Part shown: positions 44,780 to 57,055 of the stretch, in pieces
Position numbering within the stretch: the stretch's first letter is position 1
Layout: each line of letters opens with the position of its first letter
Source of the DNA: Nemertoderma westbladi
Lineage: Eukaryota > Xenacoelomorpha > Nemertodermatida > Nemertodermatidae
NCBI GenBank assembly: GCA_032718475.1
Contig: JAUCBJ010000087.1
Coordinates: 1 to 64,000 of the forward strand
Length of the DNA stretch: 64,000 nucleotides
Direction of reading: 5' to 3'
Translations under genes and position numbers: made by a program
The notes under the pieces: model-generated
Databases searched by the model: none
The model's input: the letters and a program-made list of their open reading frames with translations, nothing else
What the model was told of the DNA's origin: nothing

Positions 44780-45780
44780 AGCCGAAAAAAAAATTTCGAA
44801 AAAATGTACTGGGGTGGTTATATTGCAGCACCAAAATTACAAGTAGTGCACAATTTTCACAAAATTTGAAAGTTACATTTTTCGGCTAATTGTTTTTCAA
44901 TACCGGTTTTCTGGGGCGCAAAATACATTGGAAAATATTTAAAAATGATATGATTACTATAAATGGCTGTTTAGTCCTCTCTGCGTAGGAAAAAAATGAA
45001 ACAAACATGTAACCAGCACTTTTCAGTTAGAACACAAAATTTTTAATTAACTTATACGATGCTATAAATTCACATTTTCAGGTTTTCTAGGGCGCTAATT
45101 CTAATGGAATACACTTCTAATATGCCAGATCATTGCTACTTGTATTTTTCGGCATAATTTGGCAAATTTTGGTGCTAGCACCAAATTTCGTACCCATCAC
45201 CAAAAAGTACAAGTTTGCGAAGTTCAGTGCTGTTTTTATTGATTCCATCGGATTCAGGACCCTCATAAACCCGTATAACGCAAGAAACAAGATGATACTA
45301 TCTACTGTTCAATTTGCTTATTTTCCAAAATTTGGTGCTGGCACAACAATTTTCACCCACCGGCGAAAAATACAAGTTTGAAAAGTCTTATGAAATTTTT
45401 ACTGATTCCATTGAATTCAGAACCCTCACAAACCCGTATAAAGCAAGAAACAAGGTGACACAATCAATTGATATATTTGATGGTTTTCAAAATTTGGTGC
45501 TAGCACCACGTACCTCTAAAACGCAAGAAATAAATTGTCACAAGCAATTTTATCTATTGAATGGATTTTCAAAATTTCGTGCTAGCACCAAAATTTGCAC
45601 ACAGCACCGAAAAATACACGAATACGCATGGTGCAACCCCAATTGTGTAAAAAACAAGTTTCAAAAAAATAAAATTTGGTGCTGGCACCAAAAACTGCCG
45701 AAAAAAACAAGTTTGAAATTTCTAAATCAATTTATATGAATTCCATCCAATTGCTAACACCAAAAAACCAGTGTTCTTGT
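44780..45780. repeat. Diverged ~150-bp satellite with palindromic core
   Basis: Units start at the palindrome TTTGGTGCTAGCACCAAA or a variant (near 45168, 45333, 45496, 45577 and 45676). They share GAAAAATACAAGTTTG, GATTCCATTGAATTCAG and CCCGTATAA.GCAAGAAACA. Weaker relatives lie at 44820-44990. ORFs across it result from the repeats. Confidence 0.8.
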
Positions 45781-45839
45781 TAATGTTACAATCCATATTT
45801 AATGAAATAGGGAGGGGGGGGTTGCGCAGCAGCAACTCT

Positions 45840-46280
45840 ACAATCGAATTCAATTTATTAATGAGCATTTGTTGTTACAAGCACAGCTTCTACTAAATAA
45901 AGTGGAGAGGGCTGCTAAGGAGGTTGGATTGCACATCAATGCTACAAAGACCGAATTCATGACCTTTAATGTTGATGGAAACTTGACAACCATTGATAAT
46001 AATCAACTAAGGAAGGTCAATGACTTCCAGTACCAGATTATGATTCTGTGGGCACTGCTGGCGAAGTAAAGACAAGGTCATACCAGATCTACTTCTCTGG
46101 CAACCAACTCATGGAAAGCGTAGTCGTGGACGACCGGCCATAACATATATAGATCAACTTGAAAGGGATACTGAACTTGGGAGAAACGAAATTGGGACAA
46201 CTATGGAGAATCGGGAAGCCTGGAAGGATCTCATTTCCACTGTCCGAGTTCGGTAGACCTAGTAGTAGTAGTAGTTACGT
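45840..46280 (+). mobile_element. Non-LTR element fragment (family 2): RT end joined to 3' end
   Basis: It encodes QAQLLLNKVERAAKEVGLHI, NATKTEFMTFNVDGNLTTI (end of the RT palm, just after the catalytic box) and LRKVNDFQY. Then it jumps to LLLWQPTHGKRSRGRPAITY, IDQLERDTELGRNEI and TTMENREAWKDLISTVR with TAG, followed by a (TAG)n tail. The intervening ~200 codons are deleted at ~46050. It is related to the tail at 59335-59457. Confidence 0.85.
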
Positions 46281-46730
46281 ACTGGAGTTTTTTTTTGTGT
46301 CGGTTCCTGCATTGCAGCATTCAATCCAAGGTTAAACATTATATTTATTAATTACTATTTAAATTTAATAAAGGAATATGAGAGTTTTTTTTAACGATAA
46401 ATTCAGCATTCGGATTAGTTTTTGTAATTTTATATTTTTTTGGAGATGAACTGGTTAGTTAAGTTTATGGGAGAGTGGAGAGTAATTGTTTTTTGTATGA
46501 GGCAGAAAAACAGGGTTTTGAATTCTTAAGTTTAAATTTGTTTGGTATTGCAATCCCAATCATCGCAAAGATTTATCACATCCATGTAGGAGATAGCATA
46601 AAACTTTAATTATATATAAATGTATAATTAATAATGTCTACCTGTTAATAAATTTCACTTATATTCGAAATAGTAAAAGAAAATGTTTAAAAGAATATTG
46701 ACCCCCCCCCCCCCCGGGTTTAATAGGGTC

Positions 46731-46840
46731 AAGGGAGACTTTAATTCATTGATGATTTAAAGTTCTCTATATTAAGGGAGACATTAATTCAATGAGTCGA
46801 ATTAAAATCTCCTATAATGGGAGAAATTAATTCTAAATAG
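46731..46840. repeat. Tandem 43-bp hairpin repeats, 2.5 units
   Basis: GGGAGACTTTAATTCATTGA, GGGAGACATTAATTCAATGA and GGGAGAAATTAATTC begin three successive units, each with a complementary right half (TTTAAAGTTCTC, TTAAAATCTCCT). The first unit is the one found also at 44634. A C run (46702-46716) precedes them. Confidence 0.8.
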
Positions 46841-46879
46841 ATGATAAAAATGTTAGGGAATATAAAAACCAAATGTATG

Positions 46880-47605
46880 CCATATCCTGCGCAAACCAGG
46901 AATAAATGAGTACTGGTTGACTCATTCACTCATTTCTTTATCATACTTCCCATCTTTTATGTCTCGGGATCGATATAAAGACATACTTCACTATTTGCAC
47001 TTTTCAGACCCTAAAACTTATTTCCCAAATGACTGCTCAACATTTTTAACGGATTTTCTAAATATTCTACATAAAATCGTATCATCATTCGTTCCTAATA
47101 ATGAATTATGTCTCATTGAGTCCTTGTTACTTTTCAAGGGTCGCTTACATTTTAAGCAATTCATATGTATAAAAAGAGCAAGCATAAAACTATTCATGCT
47201 CTGTGACATAGAGGGAAACCTGCTGTCCACAATTGTATATCATGGTGCTACGACGGCAATCGAGTGTACTGAAGCGTATTCATGGGAGTTAGCGAAGTTG
47301 GAGAAGGTGGTAATTTCTCTTTTGAAAGTAGCCAATTTGCTTTCTGTTGGATCCCCAGTGAGTTTAGATAACTGGTATTGTAGAAAAACAAATGCAACCC
47401 ATTTCGTCTGCCTTTGTTCAAAAGGATAAGGTACTTATGATTAGATTTTGTGATAAATGAATGTAATGTATATTTCATTTCATTTCGACCATAGATAGTC
47501 CCACTCTCATCGAAAAGACCCATCATTTACCAAAAGAAACCATCTCATACAATAAACCCTCTCTGATTGATATGTATAACCACTGCATGGGAGGTGTTGA
47601 ATTAA
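46880..47605 (+). pseudogene. piggyBac transposase fragment
   Basis: Reads FPSFMSRDRYKDILHYLHFS, NELCLIESLLLFKGRLHFKQ, FICIKRASIKLFMLCDIEGN, a diverged stretch, then VANLLSVGSPVSLDNWYC. A shifted frame resumes at KETISYNKPSLIDMYN and HCMGGVE. This order is that of piggyBac (DDE_Tnp_1_7) transposases: M..DR...I...LHF, KGRL.FKQ, DNWY and YN..MGGVD. IDE is altered to IES and the frame breaks at 47429, so it is dead. No N or C terminus or inverted ends were found. Confidence 0.85.
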
Positions 47606-48469
47606 CCTAATATTCTAGAAAACTACAATAATAATACTATTATTTAGAAATATTTTTATCTGTCGGGGGGAATGCTGAATGTGGCCATAAATATATAATA
47701 TATTTCTTATAATATATTTCTTACCTCCTGATTATATTACCGTTTTTAATTCATCTTAAATCGCGTTAGCTGACTTCCACTTATTAACTTAATGCTATGT
47801 GGACCAGAATGATGGTTGTTTTTCTGATGGACGTTATTATGTCACAAGCCCAAACCCAAGTCCTGTTTAGTAGAGAAACATGATGATGTCTCTACCTCCG
47901 TTACTGGTCCTTGTCCCACTATAGCACCTGATAAGCGATGATGAATTGGATCGTCCTTATTAACTAGACCTATGTCGTTATCCTCCTCATTATCTATAAC
48001 ATACTCCATGTACCCCTCCACAGTTTTTGGGACATCACACTCAATTTCTTCGCATCCGAAATCTGAGTTGGTTTGGGCTTGACGAAATTGCGATGTCGCA
48101 CTGAAAAAAATTAGTTTTCATCGGTTTGGTGGTGTAGAATTGAGTTCGTCGTATGCAAGAGCTTTAAATATGTATCATCCATTGGTATTACTATATTAAT
48201 CAATGTGCCGTAAAGCTGTAAAGGGTGCAATAGAAACCAAGATCTAAGATAGTTTTAAGCACGGTGTAGCGACATGACACGCCTTGCTTCTTTGCGTGTC
48301 ACTTTCACAGCTCTCTCTCAGTGCACTCTGACCTTGCTACAACACCGTAATAAACAGTACACTGGAAAAGTGTGCTGAAGGCGAAGTTAGAGCGAAAAAA
48401 AAACACTGCAAATGTTTTTACAGCAATATTTTAACAACATACATTACTCTATTCAGTTCTTGTTCCAGG
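47606..48469. other. Mostly non-coding; one unidentified open piece on minus
   Basis: On the minus strand 48105-47850 encodes NSDFGCEEIECDVPKTVEGY and then MEYVIDNEEDNDIGLVNKDD, an acidic piece that looks protein-coding but is unassigned. It may be the N-terminal acidic region of a transposase. Otherwise I see nothing. Confidence 0.35.
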
Positions 48470-48533
48470 AATAGTTAAGGAATTGTTCCAGATTGAATGG
48501 CATTGGAGGCACTCCAATTTTGTGTTTATGGGT
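48470..48533 (+). repeat. Split repeat copy, left part
   Basis: AGGAATTGTTCCAGATTGAA and on to TGTTTATGGGTAGT matches 55708-55770. The rest of this copy resumes at ~51109, so 48534-51105 is inserted DNA. Confidence 0.75.
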
Positions 48534-50965
48534 AGTTGTTACCAACCAATCCCGGAAAAAATAACAAAATCGCAATGATAACCTATCTAAAAATAGTGTT
48601 ATTTTAGTCCTAGGAAAAAATAACACATTTATTTTTCAACACTCCGGTATCTGCATGTTGAAATTATATTTATGCCTGTTTGCCGTGTTGTGAATACAGT
48701 AGTTAGCTTACGGTACCGGTACCTTTACTAACATGAGTGAAAGTGAAAGTTGTAAGAATAAGACTAGCGTAGGCCTATGGTATGTTTTCAGTTCAGAGTG
48801 TAGGTAGACTGACTGAATGCATCGTACAGTACAGGTAGCGGTACCACAGCTTCCTTTAAGGTCTCAATCACATCACTGCCTTACAACTACAGAACCTACC
48901 TGACCGGTAGGCCTACAGAACAGAGCATATTGGGGAATAATTTAATGTACCGGTACTAGCAAACTAAACGGGAAATGCAGTACTGGTAGGCCTACACTAC
49001 AAGTTCAGATTGCACACTCAACTCAGCCTACTCAGAGATCTTTTACTTTCGGTATTTGACAATTATGGACAGCAGCATCCTGATCATGGCAGGAATGCCA
49101 TTCTCAACAGTTTCTACGATTCTACCGTAAAGACGGACGTACCAGACAGACAGATTTGTACCTACAGTACCAGTTGTAAATAACGTAGGTTTACATACTG
49201 CACATGCACAATGCTGTAGAACTACGGTACCGGTACAACGATAATAAAATTTAAGAAATTCCACCAAAAATATTATATTTTACTTTTTCGCCAGGAAAAA
49301 AGTTAAATGTTTTCTCCAGCTTTTGGTCTAAATTCGGGCGAAAAAGTAACAATTTAAGAATAAATAATTATTTATTACATGGGAAAAAAATTAGAACTTT
49401 TTTCCATTATTCTCGAGGCATTTTATTTACCGAGCTTCAGCGAGGTTAATAAAGGGTTGATAGAATATTGAGAAACAAAATGTTCTACTTTTTTCTCATA
49501 TACTGTAATACGTAAGTTTATTCTTAAGTTAAATTGGTACATCGTATACAGTATGGTAAGCCTACAGTACATTGGATAACGTACAGCGATATAGAGTTAC
49601 AAAATAAATTAAGCTGTAGTATTTTACTATATTGCTTCCGTAGTTACTGCGATTCAAATTCTTGTACTCTGGGTTTAACTCATGATTCTGATTACTCAAC
49701 GTTAAATAATTCAATGTTCTCGAATATTTATTACGTAACTAGAGAGCCGATTAACAACATAAACCAATATTGGATATTGAGTTCCGTTTTGGAGTACTAA
49801 AGTTACAATAACTTTTGAGTATAGATTTTGCACAAATTACTTGCAAACCTTTTCTACGTCGATGCTCTTGCAACACAATTAATTAAATTTAAAAAATGAC
49901 ACCAAAAATATTTTATTTTCCTATTTTCGCCGGGAAAAAAGTAAAATTAATGCAATCGTATGGTTACTATTTTCCTATGGAAAAGGTACCTCCTTTTCCC
50001 GATTTTTGGGTATACAGTATTCGATCGAAAGAGTACGTGTACGCTAACAATTTAATTTAAGAGTAATATTACATACAGTAAGTTGTGAAATCGGTATTAC
50101 TGTTGGCATTAATATGTAAAATTTTTTACAGCAATCTAACGTGTAATGTATACCTACTGTACTTTATGTTACCCTGTTAGGTTACCCCTCCCTATAAGAA
50201 AATACAATATGTCAGTATGTGTGTGATTATTTTTTGTGAATGATTTTTACCCTTTCGCGAGTCGCACATGCATTGGTTTCGGAAACTTGGGTTTCATTGA
50301 ATTTTGAAGTACAAAAAATCAATGGCGGAATTTATTGCATCGAAGCGAAGTGTTTGGGTTAGGCCTAATTTACATACATTTTCTGCCATTTTTTATACAA
50401 AGGTAAATGCTGAGTGATAAAATAAAAATATGCATTGCGTGTGCAATAAATCGTTAAAATGCATCAATGCGTCTTTTCACCTATTCTCACACGAATGGTT
50501 CTGTCTACATTGTGTTTCACCCAATTCCACACGATGTAACGCTCTCAGCTGTCCCGAGTAGACTCCCATCACCATCATCGTGTTACCTATACATACTGTG
50601 GAATGAAAATAAATTCTAGTATTTTCTATCATTTATTTTATATTACTTTATTATTTGATCTATTGTATTTATTAGTTTTTTTTACTTTATTCCAGTTTAC
50701 CCGCCAGGGGAAAATTGTTAGGCCTAGGCCCGCTCATGTTATTTATTTATTTTATGCCTTGGCCGCTCGTGTTATTTATTAATTTGTAATTAGTGTCTCC
50801 CCCCAAAATTTCCAAGCCCCATTTTTATATTTCTACCCCCAAACAAAACCCTTTTAGAAATCTAGCGTATCTGGATGGGTTTAGTATATTGTAAATTAAT
50901 AGTGGCTTCTTGATATAAACATGATGTAGTTGGTTATTTTTTCCGAGATTAGTTGGTAACAACAC
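48534..50965. mobile_element. 2.4-kb element with 31-bp inverted ends
   Basis: GTTGTTACCAACCAATC then CCGGAAAAAATAAC at the left matches the inverted right end (50935-50965) with two mismatches. The interior repeats words such as GGAAAAAATAAC, CGCCAGGAAAAAAGT and CGCCGGGAAAAAAGT, and also carries TACCGGTA clusters. No transposase was found; ORFs inside have no motif. Superfamily unknown. Confidence 0.7.
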
Positions 50966-51105
50966 ATTTATTATCCTGATATTTTGTTATTTTTCCGGTT
51001 ATTTTAACCCTCGGAACAGGAAAGCCTCGGCTACGCCTCGGCTAGTCCCTGTTCCTCGGGTTAAAATAACCGGAAAAATAACAAAATATCAGGGTAATAA
51101 ATATA
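50966..51105. repeat. Hairpin with ~52-bp arms
   Basis: TATTATCCTGATATTTTGTT with ATTTTTCCGGTTATTTTAAC and CCTCGGAACAGG is mirrored by CCTGTTCCTCGGGTTAAAAT and on to CAGGGTAATA. The loop contains CCTCGGCTACGCCTCGG. It is a small foldback inserted beside the 2.4-kb element. Confidence 0.88.
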
Positions 51106-51440
51106 GATGTTGGTGATATTAATGGTGTTGTTATTTGTGGTTGGTTGCAATGGTAAAGTACAATAACTGAATGTGAAGGTGTTGATGATAAGGGAAGTGG
51201 TGTTGTTATTTTGTGGTTGGTTGCAATGGTTGGGTACAATAACTGATCATGAAGGGGTTGATGATATAGAAGTGGAATGGGGTATTGTTATATCTGATGA
51301 CATTATATATGTTGTAATTGCCACTTCGATTTCTAGTCCCTAGCAAATCTGGCCCTGGTGAACTGCATCTGCGGGGGACCTCAACTCCGCTGTGACACCA
51401 CAGTTCCGGTAGTTCAGGTCAGGGAGGCTTGTAGAGGTGA
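51106..51440 (+). repeat. Split repeat copy, right part
   Basis: GTTGGTGATATTAATGGTGT to GCTTGTAGAGGTGAAG matches 55769-56000. One internal segment (TTGGTTGCAATGGT...) is doubled here. It contains no ORF of note. Confidence 0.8.
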
Positions 51441-52394
51441 AGATTAGCGAGCTTGGGCGTCGCTCTTAAAGCGACGCATTGCACCACTTTTCGCCTTAGC
51501 ACATTGGTGGCAAAGGCCGTGTTTGCTAAAAGTAAATAGAATTGGCTTTCTTGTGAATTTGTAATGCAGCACCTATTACCGTATTTACCCGAATAAACGT
51601 TCCCGGACCATAGCAACTTAAACGCCCTCCCCGAATAAACCAATTAGAAATTCATAGACTTAAATGTCCAGGCATTAATTCGGGTAGATACGCTATTTAT
51701 ATAAATTAACTTTGTTCATTTAAAAAAATTTACGCATTTATTTACTATTTATTATTTCACCACAAGCTGTGTCTGAACAACCGGGGGTTCCATGAACTCT
51801 CCTCTAGCTGCGTCTGCAGATTCTGTATGGAATCGTCCCAGTCGCGTTACCATGCGCTTCATTGCCCTCAATGTCCTCCTCTCTCGGTGCTGTCACTCTC
51901 ATAAATTCGTTTCCTTCACAACACGGCTCGCCCCACAAACAGACAATACTTAACTGGTATTATCTTTTATCATGCGGTTTTTTACTAATAACCTATTTAA
52001 TCAAATTTTACAATTTTTTACCCCGGCTGGGGGTGTATCTTTAAATATATACTATTTATTATACTATATTTTTGGACAGGGGGAATTTCATGCAAATCAC
52101 ATCTCAGTGAATTAATATATTGTCACAGCGGATTAACAATATTAATTGACAATTATTGCGAACTTGAATCTTAGTTAATGCATAGTTGGATTACAATTTA
52201 TTCAACTATGCATGCAAAGGATGTGAAAATTCGAGAATCAGACAATTATTTGATATCTATATATCAGATCAGTATAACATCTGTATTATCCTATATGTAC
52301 GTATACTTATACTTACCCTATAATGATGTTGAATGTCAAAGTTGATAAAAGCGTTTGCCATTGGAGAGTTGTATTATTACAAGATTATTACTAT
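51441..52394. other. Non-coding stretch
   Basis: AT-rich with no supported gene. CCCGAATAAA words at ~51590 and ~51633 are simple local repeats. Confidence 0.45.
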
Positions 52395-52860
52395 TACCCG
52401 GTTGATGGCGCAGGTGACCCATTTGATGGGTGGGTGCTACCCAGGTTGATGGGGCGGGTGGTACACAGGTTGAGGGGTGGTACACATGTTGAGGGGACAG
52501 GTGGTACCCAGGTTGAGGGGGCAGGTAGTACACAGGTTGAGGGGGCAGGTGGTACACAAGTTGAGGGGGCAGGTGTGACACAGGTTGAGGGGGCGTGTGT
52601 TGCACAGGTTTAGGGGGCATGTGGTACACAGGTTGAAGGGCGGGGGCAGGTAGTACACAGGTTGAGGGGGCAGGTGGTACACAAGTTGAGGGGGCAGGTG
52701 TGACACAGCTTGAGGGGGCGTGTGTTGCACAGTTTTAGGGGGCATGTGGTACACAGGTTGAAGGGCCGTTTGGTACACAGGTTGAGGGGGCGTGTGGTAC
52801 ACATTTTGAGGGGCCAGGTGGTTCCCAGGTTGAGGAGCCACGTTACCCGGTTGAGGGACC
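52395..52860. repeat. 24-bp minisatellite, about 18 units
   Basis: The unit GGTTGAGGGGGCAGGTGGTA plus CACA repeats with many single-base changes. A larger block (~150 bp) is itself duplicated (52500-52630 and 52640-52790). Long ORFs on minus (VYHLPPQP-type repeats) follow from the 24-nt period and are judged non-coding. Confidence 0.93.
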
Positions 52861-53910
52861 GACCAGTTAGGGCTAGCTAGTCGAAAAAAAAAAACGTAAT
52901 CTAAAATTTCTAAAATACATTCGACATCAAGTGGCAAGTGTGTGTTTAACTGCAGATAAGCATCGAGCTCAAACATTGCATTCAATCACAATTCTACTTA
53001 TGAAATCATTGGAAAGTTGATTGAATAAAAGTTAATTTCGGCAATCCTCATGCGTGTTGTTATTCATCTACCGTAGGTCTATAGCTACTGCAGTACTGTA
53101 TATGTGAGTGGAACAAAATTCACTGTCATAATAACCTCATAGGAACACATTTTCAAATGACTTGCGAAATTCTCTGAATTCCACCCGAAATGAAATGAAT
53201 TCCATTCTACATCCCTAAGAAATCTAACATAAAAAATATGTCAATGTCAATGTGATTATTTAATTCCAAGAGATGTGCCACCTTCCCTATTGCTATTGCA
53301 ATAACATCAGTGTTCGAATGAGACATGAATTCGACCCTCATTCAATTGCATTTCGTACATGTAGAAGTAATCGTGTGTTAGCCTCTTCATTGTCGCATAA
53401 TGGCATTTCATACGTACTGCTTGATTTAATTAAAACCTCACTTCCAAAAACTTCCCAAGTTCGCCAAAGAGAACTTTCACAGGTAAGGCTCCAAGCCTAT
53501 GAAATTCGCTAACATTGTCTATAGCAATATATATGTATATATAGTATATGCAGTATATATATATATGTATATATATAAAATTCCCAGTAAGGGTTATAAT
53601 TCTGTAGGAGTCTTGGAAAATGATGTTTTGCAAATGACCCCCTGTTGCCATGGAAATAGGGGACCCTTAATATGCGAATTTTTCAAGGAGCCAGTCATTT
53701 TCATATTCACCTCACTTTTGCGCTTCATCATAGCAATTTTCATGCTTTTGAAAAATTGTTGCATGTTGGCCATTTTTAAAGCATAACAGACTCCACTATA
53801 TTTTTATAATCTCATAATTTATAATCTTTATCATTTCATACGCCGGCGATAACTCCAAAAATTCCCAGTTTGTTTGCAGTGCATGTTCAGCGCATCTCCA
53901 CTACACAACC
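52861..53910. other. Non-coding stretch
   Basis: A (TA)n microsatellite lies at ~53520-53580. No gene is seen. Confidence 0.45.
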
Positions 53911-54427
53911 ATGCTCAAACTTTTAAAAACATCAGCACATACAATGCCAATGTATCCCAATGGCGACATTACAGTCGTTGTTATTGACAACAACCAATTT
54001 CTAGAACAAAGAACCTACCATCTATATAACCAACAATCACAGCTTTTAACCAAGGTTTGCTCGGTTATAAGTATGATTAATTCTCTGACTATCGCCATTC
54101 ATGACGAAGCTCTGAATTATATTGATTTACGACCAGATGAGGTTCCTGGAATTGTCAACAGAGTTTATTGAGGACAATGAAACATTGTTTAGAAACCTTC
54201 GTGCCATATTTCTTCTTAAGGAATTGCATTTACTTAAAAATAAGAATTTTAAAACTCCACTAAACCCTAGTTACCAATGTCTTATTGATGGCGGTGTGAG
54301 TGTGGTAGTCCTTACCGAAAGGCCAGGTCCATCAATGGTCGATATTCGGATACACACTCCCTTGCCTTATGACCCTTGCAGCTATGACAAAGTAAAAGAA
54401 GTGCTGGCTTACGTTGAGCTAGCGTAG
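53911..54427 (+). pseudogene. Unidentified coding relic with one frameshift
   Basis: The first frame begins MLKLLKTSAHTMPMYPNGD and runs to PDEVPGIVNRVY with a stop at 54169. A second frame continues directly as ELSTEFIEDNETLFRNLRAI, LLKELHLLKNKNFKTPLNPS, then DGGVSVVVLTERPGPSMVDI and ends at 54427. Both have the composition of real protein, and one base change would join them. I do not recognise the family. It may be a gag-like or other TE protein. Confidence 0.4.
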
Positions 54428-55707
54428 TAACCAAACTACGTCCGTCGCCTACCACACACTTCTAATCCAACAAGGCCCTTTCCAGTGGCACTTGTTTTCC
54501 TGAGAAGGGTGCATGGTAATGAATAGCTATGGACAGGATGGCATTTAATTCCCCCCTTGCTTACACAGGTAGACAATAAACATCAATATCAACGAATATG
54601 TGTATATTTAAGTAATATTGTAAATAAAGGATTATATAATTAGTAATATTGAATGATACACTTACCAACAATAATATGTCTGGACTCTACCACCCATTCC
54701 ACCCCAAGATTTGAATAGCACAAATATTTAATGATAATTTTTGTAACTGTCTGAACCTGAACCTGGTAACAAATTAGAGTAATCTATCCCATCCCTCCAA
54801 ACTAAAGATACCGACAGAGTCAACCGCATAACAGAGAGAGAGTGAAAATATATTGTCATTACTGCTATTATATAGTACTACCAAACCAGGCTTGCTAGTC
54901 TACAGTAGTATCTATTAATACTATAGATATTACTGTAGATGCTCACAAATTTAGTTTGGATTGTCTAGCTGCAGTTGATGATGTGTTTCACCAACATTAA
55001 TTAATTTTCAGTCTCTCAGAAGCAAAGACACTAATCAAATTGCAATAAATACCAAAAAACTACTAAAAGTACGGAAAATATTCACTGCATGTCGGTGACA
55101 ATTACTTTATACAGAGCCCAGGAACACGCTGAATCCAACCGTACTTTCCCAATATCGTGAGAGCCAGTAGTTTAGGTATAGACAGAGGAACATACAAACA
55201 TAAATATATACACAATTTGAATGCGTGCCTGGTAGCCAACAAACAATATTTTATATGTTGAAATAAATTATAAAAAGGCCATATTTCAAGTGCTCAAATA
55301 TAATTCCACAAAGCCAAAGCAAAGTGTGTCACTAAACGGGCCTCTACCTACAGTTTATATTCAGATAAAGGCTAATGAGGATAAACGGTCTAGTGTATCA
55401 AGTTCTCTGAATCTCGTCTGCACTCCACAGCTCAGTCAAATATTATATAAGATTATAAGCAAATGTCAGTAACAGCAACATACTGTAAGATGTTCGCTAG
55501 CTGGAGGTGTGTCTTGCATGGTAGGTAGCATATCCTTAAGCCATACAGTCCCTAGTGCTGCTATCATACAGCATTTTCATTCAACTGTAATTAGCCAGAC
55601 TAGCACCTTGCCATAAGGGAGCCGGGTTATCGCCCCGTCCATAGGCTCCAGGAGGAGCTCAGTGGTCATTCGATTCTCTCTGACCAGAGAACTCCGCCCT
55701 CTTGTGA
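54428..55707. other. Non-coding stretch
   Basis: No supported gene. The 60-residue ORF at 55290 has no motif. Confidence 0.45.
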
Positions 55708-56000
55708 ACAATTAAGGAATTGTTACAGATTGAATGACATTGGAGGCATTCCAGTTTTGTGTTTATGGGTAGTTATTGGTGATATTAATGGTGTTGTTAT
55801 TTGTGGTTGGTTGCAATGGTCAAGTACAATAACTGATTGTGAAGGTGTTGATGATAAGGAAGTGGAATGGGGTATTGTTATATCCGATGACATTATATCT
55901 GTTGTAATTGCCACTTCGATTTCTAGTCCTTAGCAAATCTGGCCCTGGTGAACTGCATCTGCGGGGGACCTCAACTCTGCTGTGACGCTTGTAGAGGTGA
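55708..56000 (+). repeat. Intact copy of the repeat split at 48.5/51.1 kb
   Basis: A continuous run from AAGGAATTGTTACAGATTGA to GCTTGTAGAGGTGAAGCG. It shows the pre-insertion arrangement of the split copy. Family unknown and non-coding. Confidence 0.8.
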
Positions 56001-56079
56001 AGCGTGGATTCTCAGCACTACTCTGTGGTATACACATTTTGAAACACCTAATACGAACAATATACTCGTCAATTAAAAC

Positions 56080-56220
56080 AGGCTAAAACGGAAGACAAAT
56101 TAATATCGTTGTACAAAACCGACCACCATTAAAGGACTACAGGGGTTTGTAGGAATGATAAACTTCTATCATCGGTTTATTCCTTCAGCCACATACATTA
56201 TGCGCCCTCCTTTAAGTTGG
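56080..56220 (+). pseudogene. Ty3/gypsy RT thumb fragment
   Basis: Reads NRPPLKDYRGFVGMINFYHR then FIPSATYIMRPPL, the region between RT and RNase H of gypsy elements (LQ.F.GM.NFYHRFIP.....M.PL). It is too short to assign further. Confidence 0.7.
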
Positions 56221-57055
56221 TAAGTCATCAACATCAACTGAAAATTGTTTATCAAGAATACCAGGAGCATTATTATTTATTAGGAAGAGTAATTGCTGTA
56301 ATCTGGCACAGATACTCAAATTGATCTAACTTTCCCAAGTTATGTCGAAATGAGAGTCTCGGATACGACCTGCCACATACAGATTCAATAACGGCAGTTT
56401 GTGAACAGACCTTTATCTTACTTTAGTTTCATACTTTACTATGGTTTTTGTAAGACCCAGTCAAGCTTTTATTGACTGGAATTATTACATTATATTATTA
56501 AAATTATAATATTACATTATAAGATTAATTATACATACTAAGATTGTAATGTAAAACTCACATTATATATGTTAATAAATATTATTTTATTAAATATTGT
56601 TTGCTTTATTTGCATTGCTGAGCATTTGATTAATAATATCGATGATATGTCGAACCGAAATATTATTATTGACACCAAACCCAGGTAGGTCTCTATAATT
56701 TAGCACCATTGATAATTTGGACAATCGTGTTTAGACATGTGTGTGCCGACTTATACCCTAATATTAAATAATTGCCATATGACGATATTTTTAACTAATG
56801 ATTCAAGCGAAGCCTTTAATAATAACAATATCATGATTGAGCATTGTCCTAGATTTAATATTACAGTATAAAGTAAAAATACATTTCCCCTAAAGGGAAA
56901 CACGATTCCTAACTAAGCCCTTCGTAAATAATCAGTCAGTCCTATATTTAATTAATTTTTAATAATAGTAGTAATTTATTTAATAATAATAATGATATCA
57001 AGGAACTTTTAGTATATAAAGGAATAAATGAATCAAGGAACTTATAGTAACGAAT
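56221..57055. other. AT-rich non-coding stretch
   Basis: No gene seen. AATAATAATA words are frequent near 56960-56995. Confidence 0.5.

Noticed and set aside
52323-52985. Pro-rich repeat ORFs on minus
   Set aside because: By-product of a 24-bp minisatellite; several frames open at once.
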